A stretch of DNA of 64,000 nt from Ketobacter sp963922875 (GTDB lineage: Bacteria; Pseudomonadota; Gammaproteobacteria; Pseudomonadales; Ketobacteraceae): assembly GCA_963922875.1 (NCBI GenBank), contig CAWUJH010000002.1, positions 248,001-312,000 on the forward strand, in the 5' to 3' direction. Below, in pieces: positions 17,036 through 26,965 of the stretch. The translations under genes were made by a program, and so were the position numbers. The first letter of the stretch is position 1. The number at the start of each line of letters is the position of its first letter. The notes below the pieces were generated by a model. It ran no database searches. It was given only the letters and a program-made list of their open reading frames with translations, and was not told the DNA's origin.

Positions 17036-17063
17036 CAGTATAGCAATAAACCCGCTGGGTAGA

Positions 17064-18434
17064 TCAAGTGATTACCTCATAGCAAGGGTGGTATTCATTA
17101 TCACCAATTTTCATTCTTTTTTGTGCCACAAATGTACAAAGAAGTTGGTCAAGACTGGCCATTAGTGATTGATCACCTTTTAGTTGAAATGGTCCAAATT
17201 GACTTATTAAATTGATACCCTGTTCTTTAACATTACCCGCTACAATTCCCGAAAATGCACGCCTCAGGTTTGCTGCCAGCATATGGTCTGGTTGATTTCG
17301 ATGCAGATCTAGATCAGCCATGGATTGATGAGTGGGTTCGAATGGATCCTGAAGCTCCTTAGGGATATTAAGTTTCCAATTGTAATAGAACGCATCCTTG
17401 GTCTTTCGTCGGTAATCTAAAACCCTTTCCGAGCCGTCGCGAACAGTGCGGGCAACTTCAGCGGCATCTCCAATAATAATTTGATAGAGGGATTGCGCCT
17501 TTTTGCCGAGTGTTGAGCCGATAAAATTATTAATCGTTTTGAAATAATCTTCACTTTCTTTGGCTGCTGCGAAAATTAGAGGGAAGGGCGCCTTCTCGTT
17601 GCTTGGATGTAGCAAGATTCCCAAAATGTAGAGGATTTCTTCCGCCGTTCCCGCGCCCCCAGGAAATACGATAATACTATGTGCCGTGCGCACAAATGCT
17701 TCGAGTCGTTTTTCAATATCGGGCATGATAACCAACTCGTTTACGATTGGGTTGGGTGATTCTGCGGCAATTATACCGGGTTCACTGATACCTATATAGC
17801 GACGGCTGTGTGAGTGCTGTTTGGCATGTCCAATGGTGGCACCTTTCATTGGGCCTTTCATCGCGCCAGGCCCACAGCCGGTGATGATGTTCAATTCGCG
17901 TAGCCCTAGTTCATAACCTACTTGTTTCGTGAAATCGTACTCTTCACGACTGATAGAATGGCCACCCCAACAAACCACCAGTGGCGTATTGTCACCCTTT
18001 CTGAGTAAGTTAGCGTTTCTTAAAATATGAAAGACGGCGTCAGTGATTCCGGCTTGAGAGTTTAAGTCGAACCGATTCGAGCTTTTGATTTCTTCAGTAA
18101 TGAAGACCACATCGCGCAGTACCGAAAAGAGCTGTTCGCGAATCCCGCGAATCATTTTGCCATCTACAAAGGCGCTGGCGGGAGCGTTACTCAGTTGTAA
18201 TTTAAGACCTCTGGCCTGACCAATAAAGCGAATGTCAAAGTCGGCATAGTTGTCCAGAATCTCTCTAGTATTGTCACTGTGACTTCCGGTGTTCAAAACG
18301 GCTAATGCACATTGACGAAAAATTTGAAATAAACTTGAATTAGTGCGATTGACAAGAACATCAACCTCTTTTGGGGACAATAACTCCAAAGAAGCTTCAG
18401 GTGAGACGGTTACACTGCTGACTTTGTTGATCAT
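17064..18434 (-). CDS. ppnN: Pyrimidine/purine-5'-nucleotide nucleosidase PpnN (LOG family)
   Basis: 456 residues, matching E. coli PpnN (YgdH). The enzyme cleaves nucleoside monophosphates to base and ribose-5-phosphate and, in E. coli, is an alarmone (ppGpp) target. The Rossmann-like LOG core has the motif FPGGAGTAEEILYILGI with the catalytic PGGxGTxxE signature, plus CWGGHSISREEYDFTKQVG and ITGCGPGAMKGPMKGA. The family's extra N- and C-terminal regulatory segments are present (MINKVSSVTVSPEASLELLS at the start; CYEVIT at the end). It is divergent from pgm across 156 bases. Confidence 0.93.
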   Translation of the reverse strand: MINKVSSVTVSPEASLELLSPKEVDVLVNRTNSSLFQIFRQCALAVLNTGSHSDNTREILDNYADFDIRFIGQARGLKLQLSNAPASAFVDGKMIRGIREQLFSVLRDVVFITEEIKSSNRFDLNSQAGITDAVFHILRNANLLRKGDNTPLVVCWGGHSISREEYDFTKQVGYELGLRELNIITGCGPGAMKGPMKGATIGHAKQHSHSRRYIGISEPGIIAAESPNPIVNELVIMPDIEKRLEAFVRTAHSIIVFPGGAGTAEEILYILGILLHPSNEKAPFPLIFAAAKESEDYFKTINNFIGSTLGKKAQSLYQIIIGDAAEVARTVRDGSERVLDYRRKTKDAFYYNWKLNIPKELQDPFEPTHQSMADLDLHRNQPDHMLAANLRRAFSGIVAGNVKEQGINLISQFGPFQLKGDQSLMASLDQLLCTFVAQKRMKIGDNEYHPCYEVIT

Positions 18435-18590
18435 GGCGTACTAGCTTCCTTCTATTGATTGCCTAGCCAATATTTCCCTCCCTACGAAAACGGGTGAAAT
18501 AAATAGCTAATTATTCTACGATTTATACCTTGTAAGTATAACAGTTCAAGTAAAATGTGATGCCTAGGGTGTCGAGGAGACTTTTTTGTC

Positions 18591-20225
18591 ATGGTTATTG
18601 ATAAAGTAATAACAAAACCCTTTGAAGGTCAAAAACCTGGAACATCGGGTCTGCGAAAAAAAGTCGATATGTTCCAACAACCCCACTATTTGGCTAATTT
18701 TGTCCAAGCCATTATGAATGTATTGCCTGAAGCCCAGCGAAATCGGTTAGTAGTTGGGGGCGACGGACGTTACTTCAATAAGGAAGCTGTCCAGATTATC
18801 TTAGAAGTGCTGGTGGCGAACGGTGTTAAGGAAGTAATCGTAGGGCAAGATGGTTTACTGTCCACTCCAGCTGTATCTCATTTGATCCGTAAATATAAGG
18901 CCGATGGTGGAATAGTTCTCTCTGCCAGTCATAACCCTGGGGGACCTGGCAAAGATTTCGGCATAAAATTCAATAATGCAAGCGGTAGTCCGGCGCCTGA
19001 GGGATTGACTGACGCAATTTTTCAACAAACTCAGAATATTGAGTTTTACTTGCGTGCGGAATTGCCAGTGGTTGAGCTAGCGGCAAATAACACGCGCTCT
19101 TTTGGCAAAACAACGGTTAAGGTGCTGGATAGTGTTGATGATTACGCCCAGCTCATGCAAACACTGTTTGATTTCGATCTATTACGTGACGGTATCAGTA
19201 AAGGATCGCTCTCCTTAACCTTTGATGCGATGCATGCGGTAACCGGTCCTTATGCCATGAGAATCTTTGGTGACTTGTTAGGGGTCGATTCCAGGCACTT
19301 TAAAAACTGTATCGCACTGCCAGATTTTGGTGGTGGGCACCCTGACCCCAACTTGGTGTATGCTAAGGATTTATACGACCTGATGATGTCAGATGCAGCC
19401 ACCGCGTTAGGCGCAGCATCTGATGGTGATGGTGATCGCAATATGATTATGGGTAATGGTGCCTTCGTAAGCCCCAGCGATAGTTTGGCGCTTATTGCCC
19501 AGCATGCGCAGTGTATTCCACAATTTTCTCAGGGAGTTGTTGGGGTGGCTCGTTCGATGCCGACCAGTACAGCTTTGGATAGAGTTGCCAACTTTCTCAA
19601 GGTACCATGTTATGAAACGCCAACGGGCTGGAAGTTTTTTGGGAACCTGCTTGATGAAGGTTTGGTTCGGTTGTGTGGTGAAGAGAGTTTTGGCACCAGT
19701 GGTGATCATGTAAGAGAAAAAGATGGCGTTTGGACCGTTCTATGTTGGCTAAGTATTCTAGCGTCAAAACAAATCTCCGTTGCCGATCTTTTGAAGCAGC
19801 ATTGGCAACAGTTCGGCCGAAGCTATTATTGCCGCCATGATTATGATGGGCTGTCAGCTGACCATGCCCAAGGAATTTTGGATAAAGTGATTGATAGAAA
19901 AGCAGAGCTTAAAGGGGCCAAGTATGACGGCATAGCCATTAGTGATGTCAATGTGTTTGACTATGAGGATCCAGTTGATGGTTCTATCTCAAAAAATCAG
20001 GGGGTTCGAATTCTCTTTGAGGATCAATCTCGGGTAGTATACCGAAAATCTGGAACAGGCACTGACTCGGCCACTGTGAGAGTGTATCTGGAAAAAATTG
20101 AAAATGCGCCTGAGCGGCAACATTTCGAGGCTATTTCCTTCAATGAAGGGTTGGGCCGATTTGCCAACGATATGGCAGAGATCGAAAGTATTTCTGGTTT
20201 AAAAGAACCGACTGTTAAGACCTAA
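18591..20225 (+). CDS. pgm: Phosphoglucomutase (alpha-D-glucose phosphate-specific)
   Basis: Interconverts glucose-1-phosphate and glucose-6-phosphate in the cytosol. 544 residues, the usual Pgm length. The phosphoserine loop is SASHNPGGPG, the metal site DGDGDRNMI, the sugar-specificity loop CGEESFGTSGDH, and the phosphate-binding loop RKSGTGTDSATVRVY. It supplies glucose-1-phosphate to GalU (33 kb downstream) for UDP-glucose and so for surface polysaccharide. It has GAGGAG upstream of the ATG and a strong hairpin right after the stop. Confidence 0.96.
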   Translation: MVIDKVITKPFEGQKPGTSGLRKKVDMFQQPHYLANFVQAIMNVLPEAQRNRLVVGGDGRYFNKEAVQIILEVLVANGVKEVIVGQDGLLSTPAVSHLIRKYKADGGIVLSASHNPGGPGKDFGIKFNNASGSPAPEGLTDAIFQQTQNIEFYLRAELPVVELAANNTRSFGKTTVKVLDSVDDYAQLMQTLFDFDLLRDGISKGSLSLTFDAMHAVTGPYAMRIFGDLLGVDSRHFKNCIALPDFGGGHPDPNLVYAKDLYDLMMSDAATALGAASDGDGDRNMIMGNGAFVSPSDSLALIAQHAQCIPQFSQGVVGVARSMPTSTALDRVANFLKVPCYETPTGWKFFGNLLDEGLVRLCGEESFGTSGDHVREKDGVWTVLCWLSILASKQISVADLLKQHWQQFGRSYYCRHDYDGLSADHAQGILDKVIDRKAELKGAKYDGIAISDVNVFDYEDPVDGSISKNQGVRILFEDQSRVVYRKSGTGTDSATVRVYLEKIENAPERQHFEAISFNEGLGRFANDMAEIESISGLKEPTVKT

Positions 20226-20234
20226 ATAGAGTTG

Positions 20235-20262
20235 GCCGCTTTTTATTTTAATGAAAAGCGGC
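20235..20262 (+). terminator. Intrinsic-type hairpin after pgm
   Basis: Exact 9-bp stem GCCGCTTTT/AAAAGCGGC with a 10-base A/T loop, beginning 9 bases after the pgm stop. The T run after it is weak. It covers the ATG at 20251, which argues that the next gene starts later, at 20296. Confidence 0.6.
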
Positions 20263-20295
20263 TTCCTATACCTAAAGTTATTTGGTTGTAAAGTG

Positions 20296-20586
20296 ATGAA
20301 AATAATGGAAATAAGCGGTAAAGAGCTCGATTACCAAATGTATTGTCATGGCTGTTCTGTTTCTGGTCGTTCAGAATCAAAAGATGAGTTTGAAACCGGA
20401 TATGCAAATGGGCAGTTCCATTTTCATACGGATAAGGCGTTGCTGTTAGACCTCCTGGAAACCTATAAAGTCAATATTCAGTTTTTGGCCCAAGAATGGT
20501 TGGCTTCTAATACCCGAGCCAGTGCTTGGGGCGAAACTCCCCTAGAAGCCGCTTGCCGCTTGATACTGATTCTAAGTCGGAAGTAA
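20296..20586 (+). CDS. Small hypothetical protein, weakly NinX/DUF2591-like
   Basis: 96 residues from the ATG at 20296, chosen over 20251 because the earlier start lies inside the pgm terminator hairpin. It begins MKIMEISGKELDYQMYCHG and ends AWGETPLEAACRLILILSRK. The 'S-G-x-x-L-D' start and the 'G-x-TPL-x-A-x-R' end recall the phage NinX (DUF2591) family, but the middle is not recognisable, so this is only a hint. No signal peptide or membrane segment. If the similarity is real, a phage-derived gene has been kept between two chromosomal genes. Confidence 0.6.
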   Translation: MKIMEISGKELDYQMYCHGCSVSGRSESKDEFETGYANGQFHFHTDKALLLDLLETYKVNIQFLAQEWLASNTRASAWGETPLEAACRLILILSRK

Positions 20587-20662
20587 TTGGCGTTGGCCAC
20601 CGGCCTGCTAAACTGAATTAACATATTGAGTTTTTTATGTTGATTCTTAGGCTTTAGAGGCA

Positions 20663-21676
20663 TTGGTGGGGTTAAGTGATTTTCAAATTCATATGCTTCA
20701 ATCATTGTGGCGTCTTCTTACACCCAAGGAGACGTACGGTCTTCTGGTGCCAGACTATCTGGTAAATAAGGGGGCCAATTTTGATAAAGTAAGACGCTCA
20801 AACTTGCTTCATCTATTGGATTTAGAGCGTCAGATGCATGAGCTGAGATGCGAAGAAGCCGTTTGGAATGGGGCCGGAAAAATAATTCGTGCCGAAACCT
20901 TGAGCAATCTCCGAAAGGTAGAAATCTCGCCTGTCATCGAGCCTGAGAAGCCAGTGTTTGAGCTAGATGAACGACGTATTGAGCTACACAAGCTGAAATC
21001 CGTAGCGCAAGAAATCGATCAATTTTTGGCCTTGGAGCGGCTTATACGATTACAGAAAATCATTCTTCATACCGAAAGGACAATTCTGAAATTATCTGGG
21101 ATCACCAAAACCGACACGCTTCCCGAACGTCGTTGGTTTGATTTTTGGAAGCTTAAGGCCTGCCAGGTAACTAATGGCGCGTTACAACAACTATGGGTCA
21201 ATGTATTAGTGAAAGAGTTGCGTCAGCCAGGTTCAACAAGAATTCGTAGCCTAGAACATTTGTCCACTTTTGACCTTCAGGACGCAAAAGATCTAAGCGT
21301 TTTGGAAGGATGGCGTATTGGAAGTAGCTTACACAGCGAAGCGTTACTGGAAAACTGCGGGCGAGATTCACTTCAAGCCTTGCGGCGGATGACTGAAAAT
21401 GGGTGGATTGAAAGTCATTCCAATGCGCACTCTAAGGTTACTCTGCGTAGTCAAAGCAGAAATGAATTTAGATTAAAGATAGAGGTGGGAGGAAAGTGTT
21501 ATTTATTAACTTCCCCCGGCAGTGAGCTGAAATTACGCTATCCAGCGCTGAAGATGAAGCTTTTAGGTGAGCAAGTGGTGGGGTTGGTCGATCCCGTAAC
21601 AGATGGCCCGTATATTGACCAAGTATTAAAGAAATTTGCACATTGCGGTGTGAGTGTGAATAAGCTCACCAAATAG
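20663..21676 (+). CDS. DUF2806-like protein
   Basis: 337-residue soluble protein. The central part (about 155-215), with RWFDFWKLKACQVTNGALQQ, LWVNVLVKEL, QPGSTRIRSLEHLSTFDLQD, resembles the DUF2806 core (W-F-x4-x-S-d-e-x-q-x-LW-x-x-L-a-x-E-PG-s-f-S-x-R-t-L). The rest looks like helices followed by a mixed domain. Function unknown; DUF2806 genes are often in accessory regions. The start may be TTG 20663 or, better spaced from AGAGG, GTG 20666. It ends 14 bases before the PilZ-DUF1631 gene and probably shares its transcript. Confidence 0.7.
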   Translation: MVGLSDFQIHMLQSLWRLLTPKETYGLLVPDYLVNKGANFDKVRRSNLLHLLDLERQMHELRCEEAVWNGAGKIIRAETLSNLRKVEISPVIEPEKPVFELDERRIELHKLKSVAQEIDQFLALERLIRLQKIILHTERTILKLSGITKTDTLPERRWFDFWKLKACQVTNGALQQLWVNVLVKELRQPGSTRIRSLEHLSTFDLQDAKDLSVLEGWRIGSSLHSEALLENCGRDSLQALRRMTENGWIESHSNAHSKVTLRSQSRNEFRLKIEVGGKCYLLTSPGSELKLRYPALKMKLLGEQVVGLVDPVTDGPYIDQVLKKFAHCGVSVNKLTK

Positions 21677-21690
21677 TTAAATTAAAAGAC

Positions 21691-24600
21691 GTGATTAGGT
21701 GCCCAGTGGAAAAACGCAAATATCCAAGGCAAAAAGTTGATGTAGAGGCTGTTATCAACTTCAAAACCAGCGAGAGCTATCTTTGTCGAATAAAAGATTA
21801 TAGCGCTTCTGGTTTGCTAGTCGTTCTCTCCAGCTATCGAATGGCACACAAACAGCAAGCACTCGATTTTAATGTTATAAAACAAGGGCAGCTGACGTTG
21901 AAGCTAGATGGACGATATTATACAACTGATGTGGATGTTGTGCATGGCAGCGAAACTTCCATAGGTGTACGTTTTCGTAAATCTAGCGATCAATTTGTGG
22001 CGGCAATCTCTAAAGTAGCCAGTGTAGTATCAGTAAGTACGCCAACCGCTGCTGGCAGTAATGAGTTTGAAAAAAGTCAATTATCCCACCGCAGTCAGTC
22101 TGATTTTCTTAAATCTGCTGATAGTTGCTTTCAGCAATACCTGGATGAGCGTTTTGGTTTATTCTTTGAGAAAACACAGCAACAACTGTTAGAAGCGGCT
22201 GATAAGCAGAAGACAGACGCCGATCAGCACCCGTTTTTTGCTGCAATATCTGGATTTGAGAAACAAGCAAAACGAATAAACTCCAAGTTTCGGGAAATGA
22301 TATTTGCTGAAGCGCTGGCTTTGAAACAAAGTAAGTCATCAGTGGCTGATAAAAAGGCTGATAAAAACGAATCGTATGAAAACATTTCCTTAGTCCAGAA
22401 AGATGAGTTTGAAGACTGGTTAATCGTTCGTGTCACAGCATCGCGTTCTGAGTTGGATTTTCGGGAAATCTTAACAGAGTTGCAGATGAGACTTGATGTT
22501 GCTTTTGGCGGCGACGAAAACAGTCATGTAAATAATCCCTATAGCCCTTTATCGCTATGTCATTGCTTTGCCGAAACCATAGGGTTTCTAACTTTGTCCA
22601 GTAAAATAGAGAAATTGATATTCAGTTCGTTTCAGAAATTTATACTGGATTCGTTGCAGACTTTATATGGCGATTTAAATGAGTTGTTGAAGAACGCCGG
22701 AGTTTTAACGAATGTAAATATTTCAAAACATTTAATGACGAAGGCGCTACAAAAAGGTAAGGAGATAGAACCCGAAGGCTCCGTAGCAGGTGATAATAAA
22801 CCTCAACTGTCCTCTACTCCAGTTAAGAGCCCATTGAAGGATTTTCAGAGAGATATAAAGAAAGCCAATAATGCGTACAGTGCTATTAAAAGTTTGTGGG
22901 CATTAAATAAGCCTGCAGCTGTAGAAACAAGTAATGCTGGTGTGCAACCATTGACGGTGGCGAATCCTCCGGGTGCAGCGGTGCAGATGCCTGTATCATT
23001 AACTCATGCATTGGAGAAAATAAAACAGAATATAGCTACGAATAACGACTATTTTAAAGAACAGAATCCATTAGCTAGAATAATTGCCGATGGTGAGGTA
23101 GGGCAGCAATTGCATGTTTCTGAAGGTCAATTAGCTTCGGTAAATTTTGTTGATGGCTTGATGGAAAAAATAGTGGAAAACAATGCCGTTGATAGCAGTG
23201 TTATTCCACACTTGAAGAAGCTTGAAATCCCCATGCTGGATGCGCTGGTAAGGGATGAGAACTTTTTTGACGAAGCTGATCACCCGTTTCAGCTGCTGGT
23301 GAATAAACTGATTCACTTAGCCAAGAAAGATAGTATAAATGCAGTAGCGAATAAGAAAATATTACTTGAAAGTATAAGTGAATTATTAAAGCGTGATCTC
23401 AAAGATATTGATTTTCTCAATCAAAAGATCGATCAGATTGAAACTCATATAGCTCGTGAAACTGCAAGTGTCGAAAGAAATACTGAACGAGTACTTCAAT
23501 CTTATGAAGGTAAGGAAAAGCTGCTAACGGCGAATGCCAGGATTGAAGAAACTTTAAATTCAAAACTTGGGAGCAATGAAGTCCCGGATTCGTTGATTGC
23601 ATTGATAGAAAATGGCTGGCGTGAATTAATGCGGCTGTGTTATCTCCGCGAGGGCGAGGAGAGCAGGGCGTGGGAAATTTCGAATATTGTACTAGATCAA
23701 TTGTTAGTTCGCGCAAACCCGAACAATGTTAACCTCGATGATGTTTTGTTTAAGCCAGAGGAGCTTCTCCGTTTAATCAAAAAAGGTTTAGATAAGGTGC
23801 CATCGTCGAATGTTAAGCAAGAAGAGATTTTGTTTAGGTTGCAATCCTGGATTCAGGCAGGTGATTTTAGCCAAGTTGACTGGATTACTTATGTGTCGCC
23901 AAAGTTTATCAATCAATCTGCAATTGATGGTCAATCCGAGTCACTCGCGCTGGATAAATGGTTGAGGCGGGCACATAATTTAGCGGTTAATCGTTGGGTG
24001 GATTTTGAAGATGGTGGCGGTGAAAAAAAACGTTGTCAATTAGTTTGGAAATCAAAAGATAAAGATATCAACGTTTTTGTCGATCGTTTAGGTAGGAAAG
24101 CCCATGAATTATCCGCATCCCAGTTGGCAACGCAGTTAAAATCGGGGGCCTGCAAAGCGGTATCAGCAACAGAGTTTTCTCCAATAGATAGCGGAATGTT
24201 TGGCATGCTTGAGAACGCTCACGACGGATTTTTGGAGCGTTCTAGTATTGATCCTCTCACACAGGTGTATCAAAGGGATGCTTTTGAGCGGTTGCTCGCT
24301 AACACTATCAGTACCGCCAAGAAAAATGCCACGAAATATGTAATCTGCTATTTAGATATTCAGGGTTTTAAAGCGCTAAATACAGCTATGGGATTTGCTG
24401 GTGGTGATGAATTGTTAAAGACATTTGCCTACCGATTGAAAGAGAATTCTGAATCAGATACTGTGATTGGTCGGCTTGGTGGAAACTCATTTGCTATGGT
24501 TTTTCCGACTCCTGACGTTGATGCCAGCTATCGCCGGGTTTCAACACTAAAAGATAATTTAGAAAGAAAAAAATACCATATCGGATCAGATAGCTTTCAG

Positions 24601-25539
24601 TTGTCGACAACGGTTTCTATGGTCACCTATGATGAGACATTTAGTCGAGTAACTGAATTACTCCACCTTGTGGATGCAGCGGTTCAAATTGCGAAGAAAA
24701 CTGGAAAGAAAGATGTCCAAGTCGTAGATATTAACGATCCAGCATTGCGAAACTATGAGAAGACATTAGCTTCAATAAATGTCATTAATAAGGCTATTGA
24801 TGGTGATAATTTAAGTTTACGTTGTCAGGAAATATGCCCAATTAATACTTCCTCAAGTGAGGCATTGATCTATGAAGTTCTAGTAACTGTAATTGACGAA
24901 GATGGCGTTCCTTTGCCGACCAATGAATTTGTACAAGCGGCCGAAGAGTATGGCCAAATGAGTCAGGTGGATCGAAGAGTTATAAAGTATCTGCTAAGTT
25001 GGATGAGCTCGCAAATGGATTTGCTTCAGAATATTAATGGGTTATGTATTAACCTCTCTGGTCAGTCTATTAATGACGAAACGTTTCTTGATTTCTTATT
25101 TACAGAATTTGTAAATACGAACGTGCCGAGGGATAAATTAATCTTTGAAATAACTGAATTAACAGCGGTGGCTAATTTCGATGATGCAGCTGATCTCATT
25201 ACGGAGCTGAAGAATATTGGTTGTCGTTTTTCAATCGATAATTTTGGTTTGGCTCATTCTGCTTATACTTCTCTTCGAATGTTGCCGGTCGATATGGTAA
25301 AGATTGAAGGCAGTTTGGTGACCAACGTTGCGGAAAGTGAAATTGACTTTGGGCTGATTAAGTCCATAGTAGAATTAGGACATTTCCTAAATAAACAGGT
25401 AGTAGCGAAACATGTTTCAGACGCCAAAATTAAGCGGGCTTTGCAAGAGATCGGCGTTGATTACGTGCAAGGTTATTTTATTGGTAGGCCAATATTATTG
25501 GAGGCATTGCCGCAACATGCTTTAGATCGCTTTATGTGA
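21691..25539 (+). CDS. PilZ-DUF1631-GGDEF-EAL protein with degenerate enzymatic domains
   Basis: 1282 residues. N-terminal PilZ domain with an intact c-di-GMP-binding motif: RKYPR at 9-13 and DYSASG at 36-41. A large DUF1631 region (about 125-830) is followed by GGDEF (from about 850) and EAL (from about 1030). The GGDEF loop is GGNSF (about 930), so no cyclase activity is expected. In EAL, the first motif is EVL (about 1062) and EITE is kept, but DDFGTG is DNFGLA (about 1183) and EGVE is KHVS, so phosphodiesterase activity is unlikely. It reads as a c-di-GMP receptor or scaffold. A second, stand-alone DUF1631 protein is encoded at 41.4-43.7 kb. It overlaps the convergent HD-GYP gene by 8 bases. 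Confidence 0.88.
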   Translation: MIRCPVEKRKYPRQKVDVEAVINFKTSESYLCRIKDYSASGLLVVLSSYRMAHKQQALDFNVIKQGQLTLKLDGRYYTTDVDVVHGSETSIGVRFRKSSDQFVAAISKVASVVSVSTPTAAGSNEFEKSQLSHRSQSDFLKSADSCFQQYLDERFGLFFEKTQQQLLEAADKQKTDADQHPFFAAISGFEKQAKRINSKFREMIFAEALALKQSKSSVADKKADKNESYENISLVQKDEFEDWLIVRVTASRSELDFREILTELQMRLDVAFGGDENSHVNNPYSPLSLCHCFAETIGFLTLSSKIEKLIFSSFQKFILDSLQTLYGDLNELLKNAGVLTNVNISKHLMTKALQKGKEIEPEGSVAGDNKPQLSSTPVKSPLKDFQRDIKKANNAYSAIKSLWALNKPAAVETSNAGVQPLTVANPPGAAVQMPVSLTHALEKIKQNIATNNDYFKEQNPLARIIADGEVGQQLHVSEGQLASVNFVDGLMEKIVENNAVDSSVIPHLKKLEIPMLDALVRDENFFDEADHPFQLLVNKLIHLAKKDSINAVANKKILLESISELLKRDLKDIDFLNQKIDQIETHIARETASVERNTERVLQSYEGKEKLLTANARIEETLNSKLGSNEVPDSLIALIENGWRELMRLCYLREGEESRAWEISNIVLDQLLVRANPNNVNLDDVLFKPEELLRLIKKGLDKVPSSNVKQEEILFRLQSWIQAGDFSQVDWITYVSPKFINQSAIDGQSESLALDKWLRRAHNLAVNRWVDFEDGGGEKKRCQLVWKSKDKDINVFVDRLGRKAHELSASQLATQLKSGACKAVSATEFSPIDSGMFGMLENAHDGFLERSSIDPLTQVYQRDAFERLLANTISTAKKNATKYVICYLDIQGFKALNTAMGFAGGDELLKTFAYRLKENSESDTVIGRLGGNSFAMVFPTPDVDASYRRVSTLKDNLERKKYHIGSDSFQLSTTVSMVTYDETFSRVTELLHLVDAAVQIAKKTGKKDVQVVDINDPALRNYEKTLASINVINKAIDGDNLSLRCQEICPINTSSSEALIYEVLVTVIDEDGVPLPTNEFVQAAEEYGQMSQVDRRVIKYLLSWMSSQMDLLQNINGLCINLSGQSINDETFLDFLFTEFVNTNVPRDKLIFEITELTAVANFDDAADLITELKNIGCRFSIDNFGLAHSAYTSLRMLPVDMVKIEGSLVTNVAESEIDFGLIKSIVELGHFLNKQVVAKHVSDAKIKRALQEIGVDYVQGYFIGRPILLEALPQHALDRFM

Positions 25540-26875
25540 TAGCGTACTCTTCAAATTCTACTGGAGTTTCAAGAGCGGATATTCTTTCATGGATGAAATT
25601 CTTCGTGTCTTCAGTGGCGTTGGGTGAGTGTTCGGCATAGGATTTCAACATTTTAATAATGCGATTTAGATGCCAATCAATTTCTTCCAACATTAAGCTT
25701 ACGTCCTCTAACTCACGATAGCCGATCTGAAGCTTTTCCTGTTTTACCTGGTCGATCCAGCGTAAGTAGCCTGGATCAAGTATCCCGGATCCTCGTACGG
25801 TTTTCATTACCTGCTCTAAAACTTTCTGTGCGCTGATTAACATTTTATCTTCTAGGTTACCACTTAGAGCCGAGATGATTTCCTCTGTAGTGTTATAGCG
25901 TTGTGAAAGCTTATCGTTTGTTGCTATCAAATCGCTGGCCGCTTGTTCTATGCTGGCATCATCCAGGGTGGGATTGGACTTTAGTTTAAGTTGGCGAAGC
26001 AAGGACATGACAGCGGTATAGTTGGAGTAGAAATGACTTTCACTGTTAACTTGTAGGAAGGGGATTATATCTCTGAGAGTTTTACCGCTACGACGTAATT
26101 TATTGAAATACACTGAGACTAAACTATCACAAAGCGCAATAATTTGGCTTTCCTGAGATATTTGATAGGAGAACTTGCCCAATGGATAACCAGTCCCGTC
26201 ACACCGCTCATGATGCTCTAGAACTATCTTCGCCACTTGACTATCCAGTTGAGGAACCTCCTGTAAAAATTTCTGGCCAATGACTGTATGAGCCTGTATT
26301 TGTCTCCATTCCTCTGGTGTAAGTGAGCCTTTTTTTCGAATTATGTTTGGATCAATATGCATCATTCCAAGGTCATGGGTTGCTGCGGCAATAAAGCAAT
26401 TAGATATCGTTTTTGCAGGCAGTTGCATTTGCCTCGCTGCAGCCACAGTGAACCAGCTTACATGGAACGTCTGTTGATACAGATCCGGTAACTGTGATTG
26501 CATCACTGTAAGTTTTTGGACGAGTAGTGGGTACCTGATAAGCTCTAGAGCCAGTTGACTAAACAATTTTTCAAGGTTTAGGTTGTCGGAAATTGCTTTT
26601 AGTTCTGGTATTTGACTGGTGGTCTTGTTTAAGTCATCTGTGATGGTTTTTGCCGTAATGGTTTGGGCGATACTGACGCTGGCTTCAATAGGCTTTAATA
26701 ATTTAAATCTAACTATGCGTTCAGAGATTTTTTTGTTTATGGGAGCGCCTTTTTTTACCAGCAGGCTGCCATTTTCGTTAAAGATATCTTCACTCGCTAT
26801 TACATCCTTAGATTCCCCCATATTTGCGAGGTGAGAAGCGTAAGGATTTATACTGTTATCAGTGGATGCATCCAT
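25532..26875 (-). CDS. HD-GYP domain protein (probable c-di-GMP phosphodiesterase)
   Basis: 447-residue cytosolic protein. The N-terminal 120 residues carry a DUF3391-like segment (VIASEDIFNENGSLLVKKGA). The HD-GYP domain spans about 120-300: THDLGMMHIDPNIIRKKGSL with the HD pair, the His at QAHTVIGQ, HHERCDGTGYP with the GYP motif, and ALCDSLVSV. The metal and GYP residues are present, so hydrolysis of c-di-GMP is expected. A helical C-terminal region follows. It lies downstream of the YfiR-like gene (90-base gap, same strand) and could be the last gene of a tpsB-yfiR-HD-GYP unit. Confidence 0.88.
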   Translation of the reverse strand: MDASTDNSINPYASHLANMGESKDVIASEDIFNENGSLLVKKGAPINKKISERIVRFKLLKPIEASVSIAQTITAKTITDDLNKTTSQIPELKAISDNLNLEKLFSQLALELIRYPLLVQKLTVMQSQLPDLYQQTFHVSWFTVAAARQMQLPAKTISNCFIAAATHDLGMMHIDPNIIRKKGSLTPEEWRQIQAHTVIGQKFLQEVPQLDSQVAKIVLEHHERCDGTGYPLGKFSYQISQESQIIALCDSLVSVYFNKLRRSGKTLRDIIPFLQVNSESHFYSNYTAVMSLLRQLKLKSNPTLDDASIEQAASDLIATNDKLSQRYNTTEEIISALSGNLEDKMLISAQKVLEQVMKTVRGSGILDPGYLRWIDQVKQEKLQIGYRELEDVSLMLEEIDWHLNRIIKMLKSYAEHSPNATEDTKNFIHERISALETPVEFEEYAIT

Positions 26876-26965
26876 AACTTCGGTATCAACACATAGTTTG
26901 TTTAAAAATAGCTAACGATTAACTTATCGGCAATAAATTAGGCTAGTCTAGTTTATTGAAATCAT

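Noticed and set aside
18591..20225. Several long minus-strand and alternate-frame ORFs inside pgm (and likewise inside uvrC, scpA, edd and pgi)
   Set aside because: They lie wholly within strongly identified genes and show no family motifs; they are coding-frame shadows.
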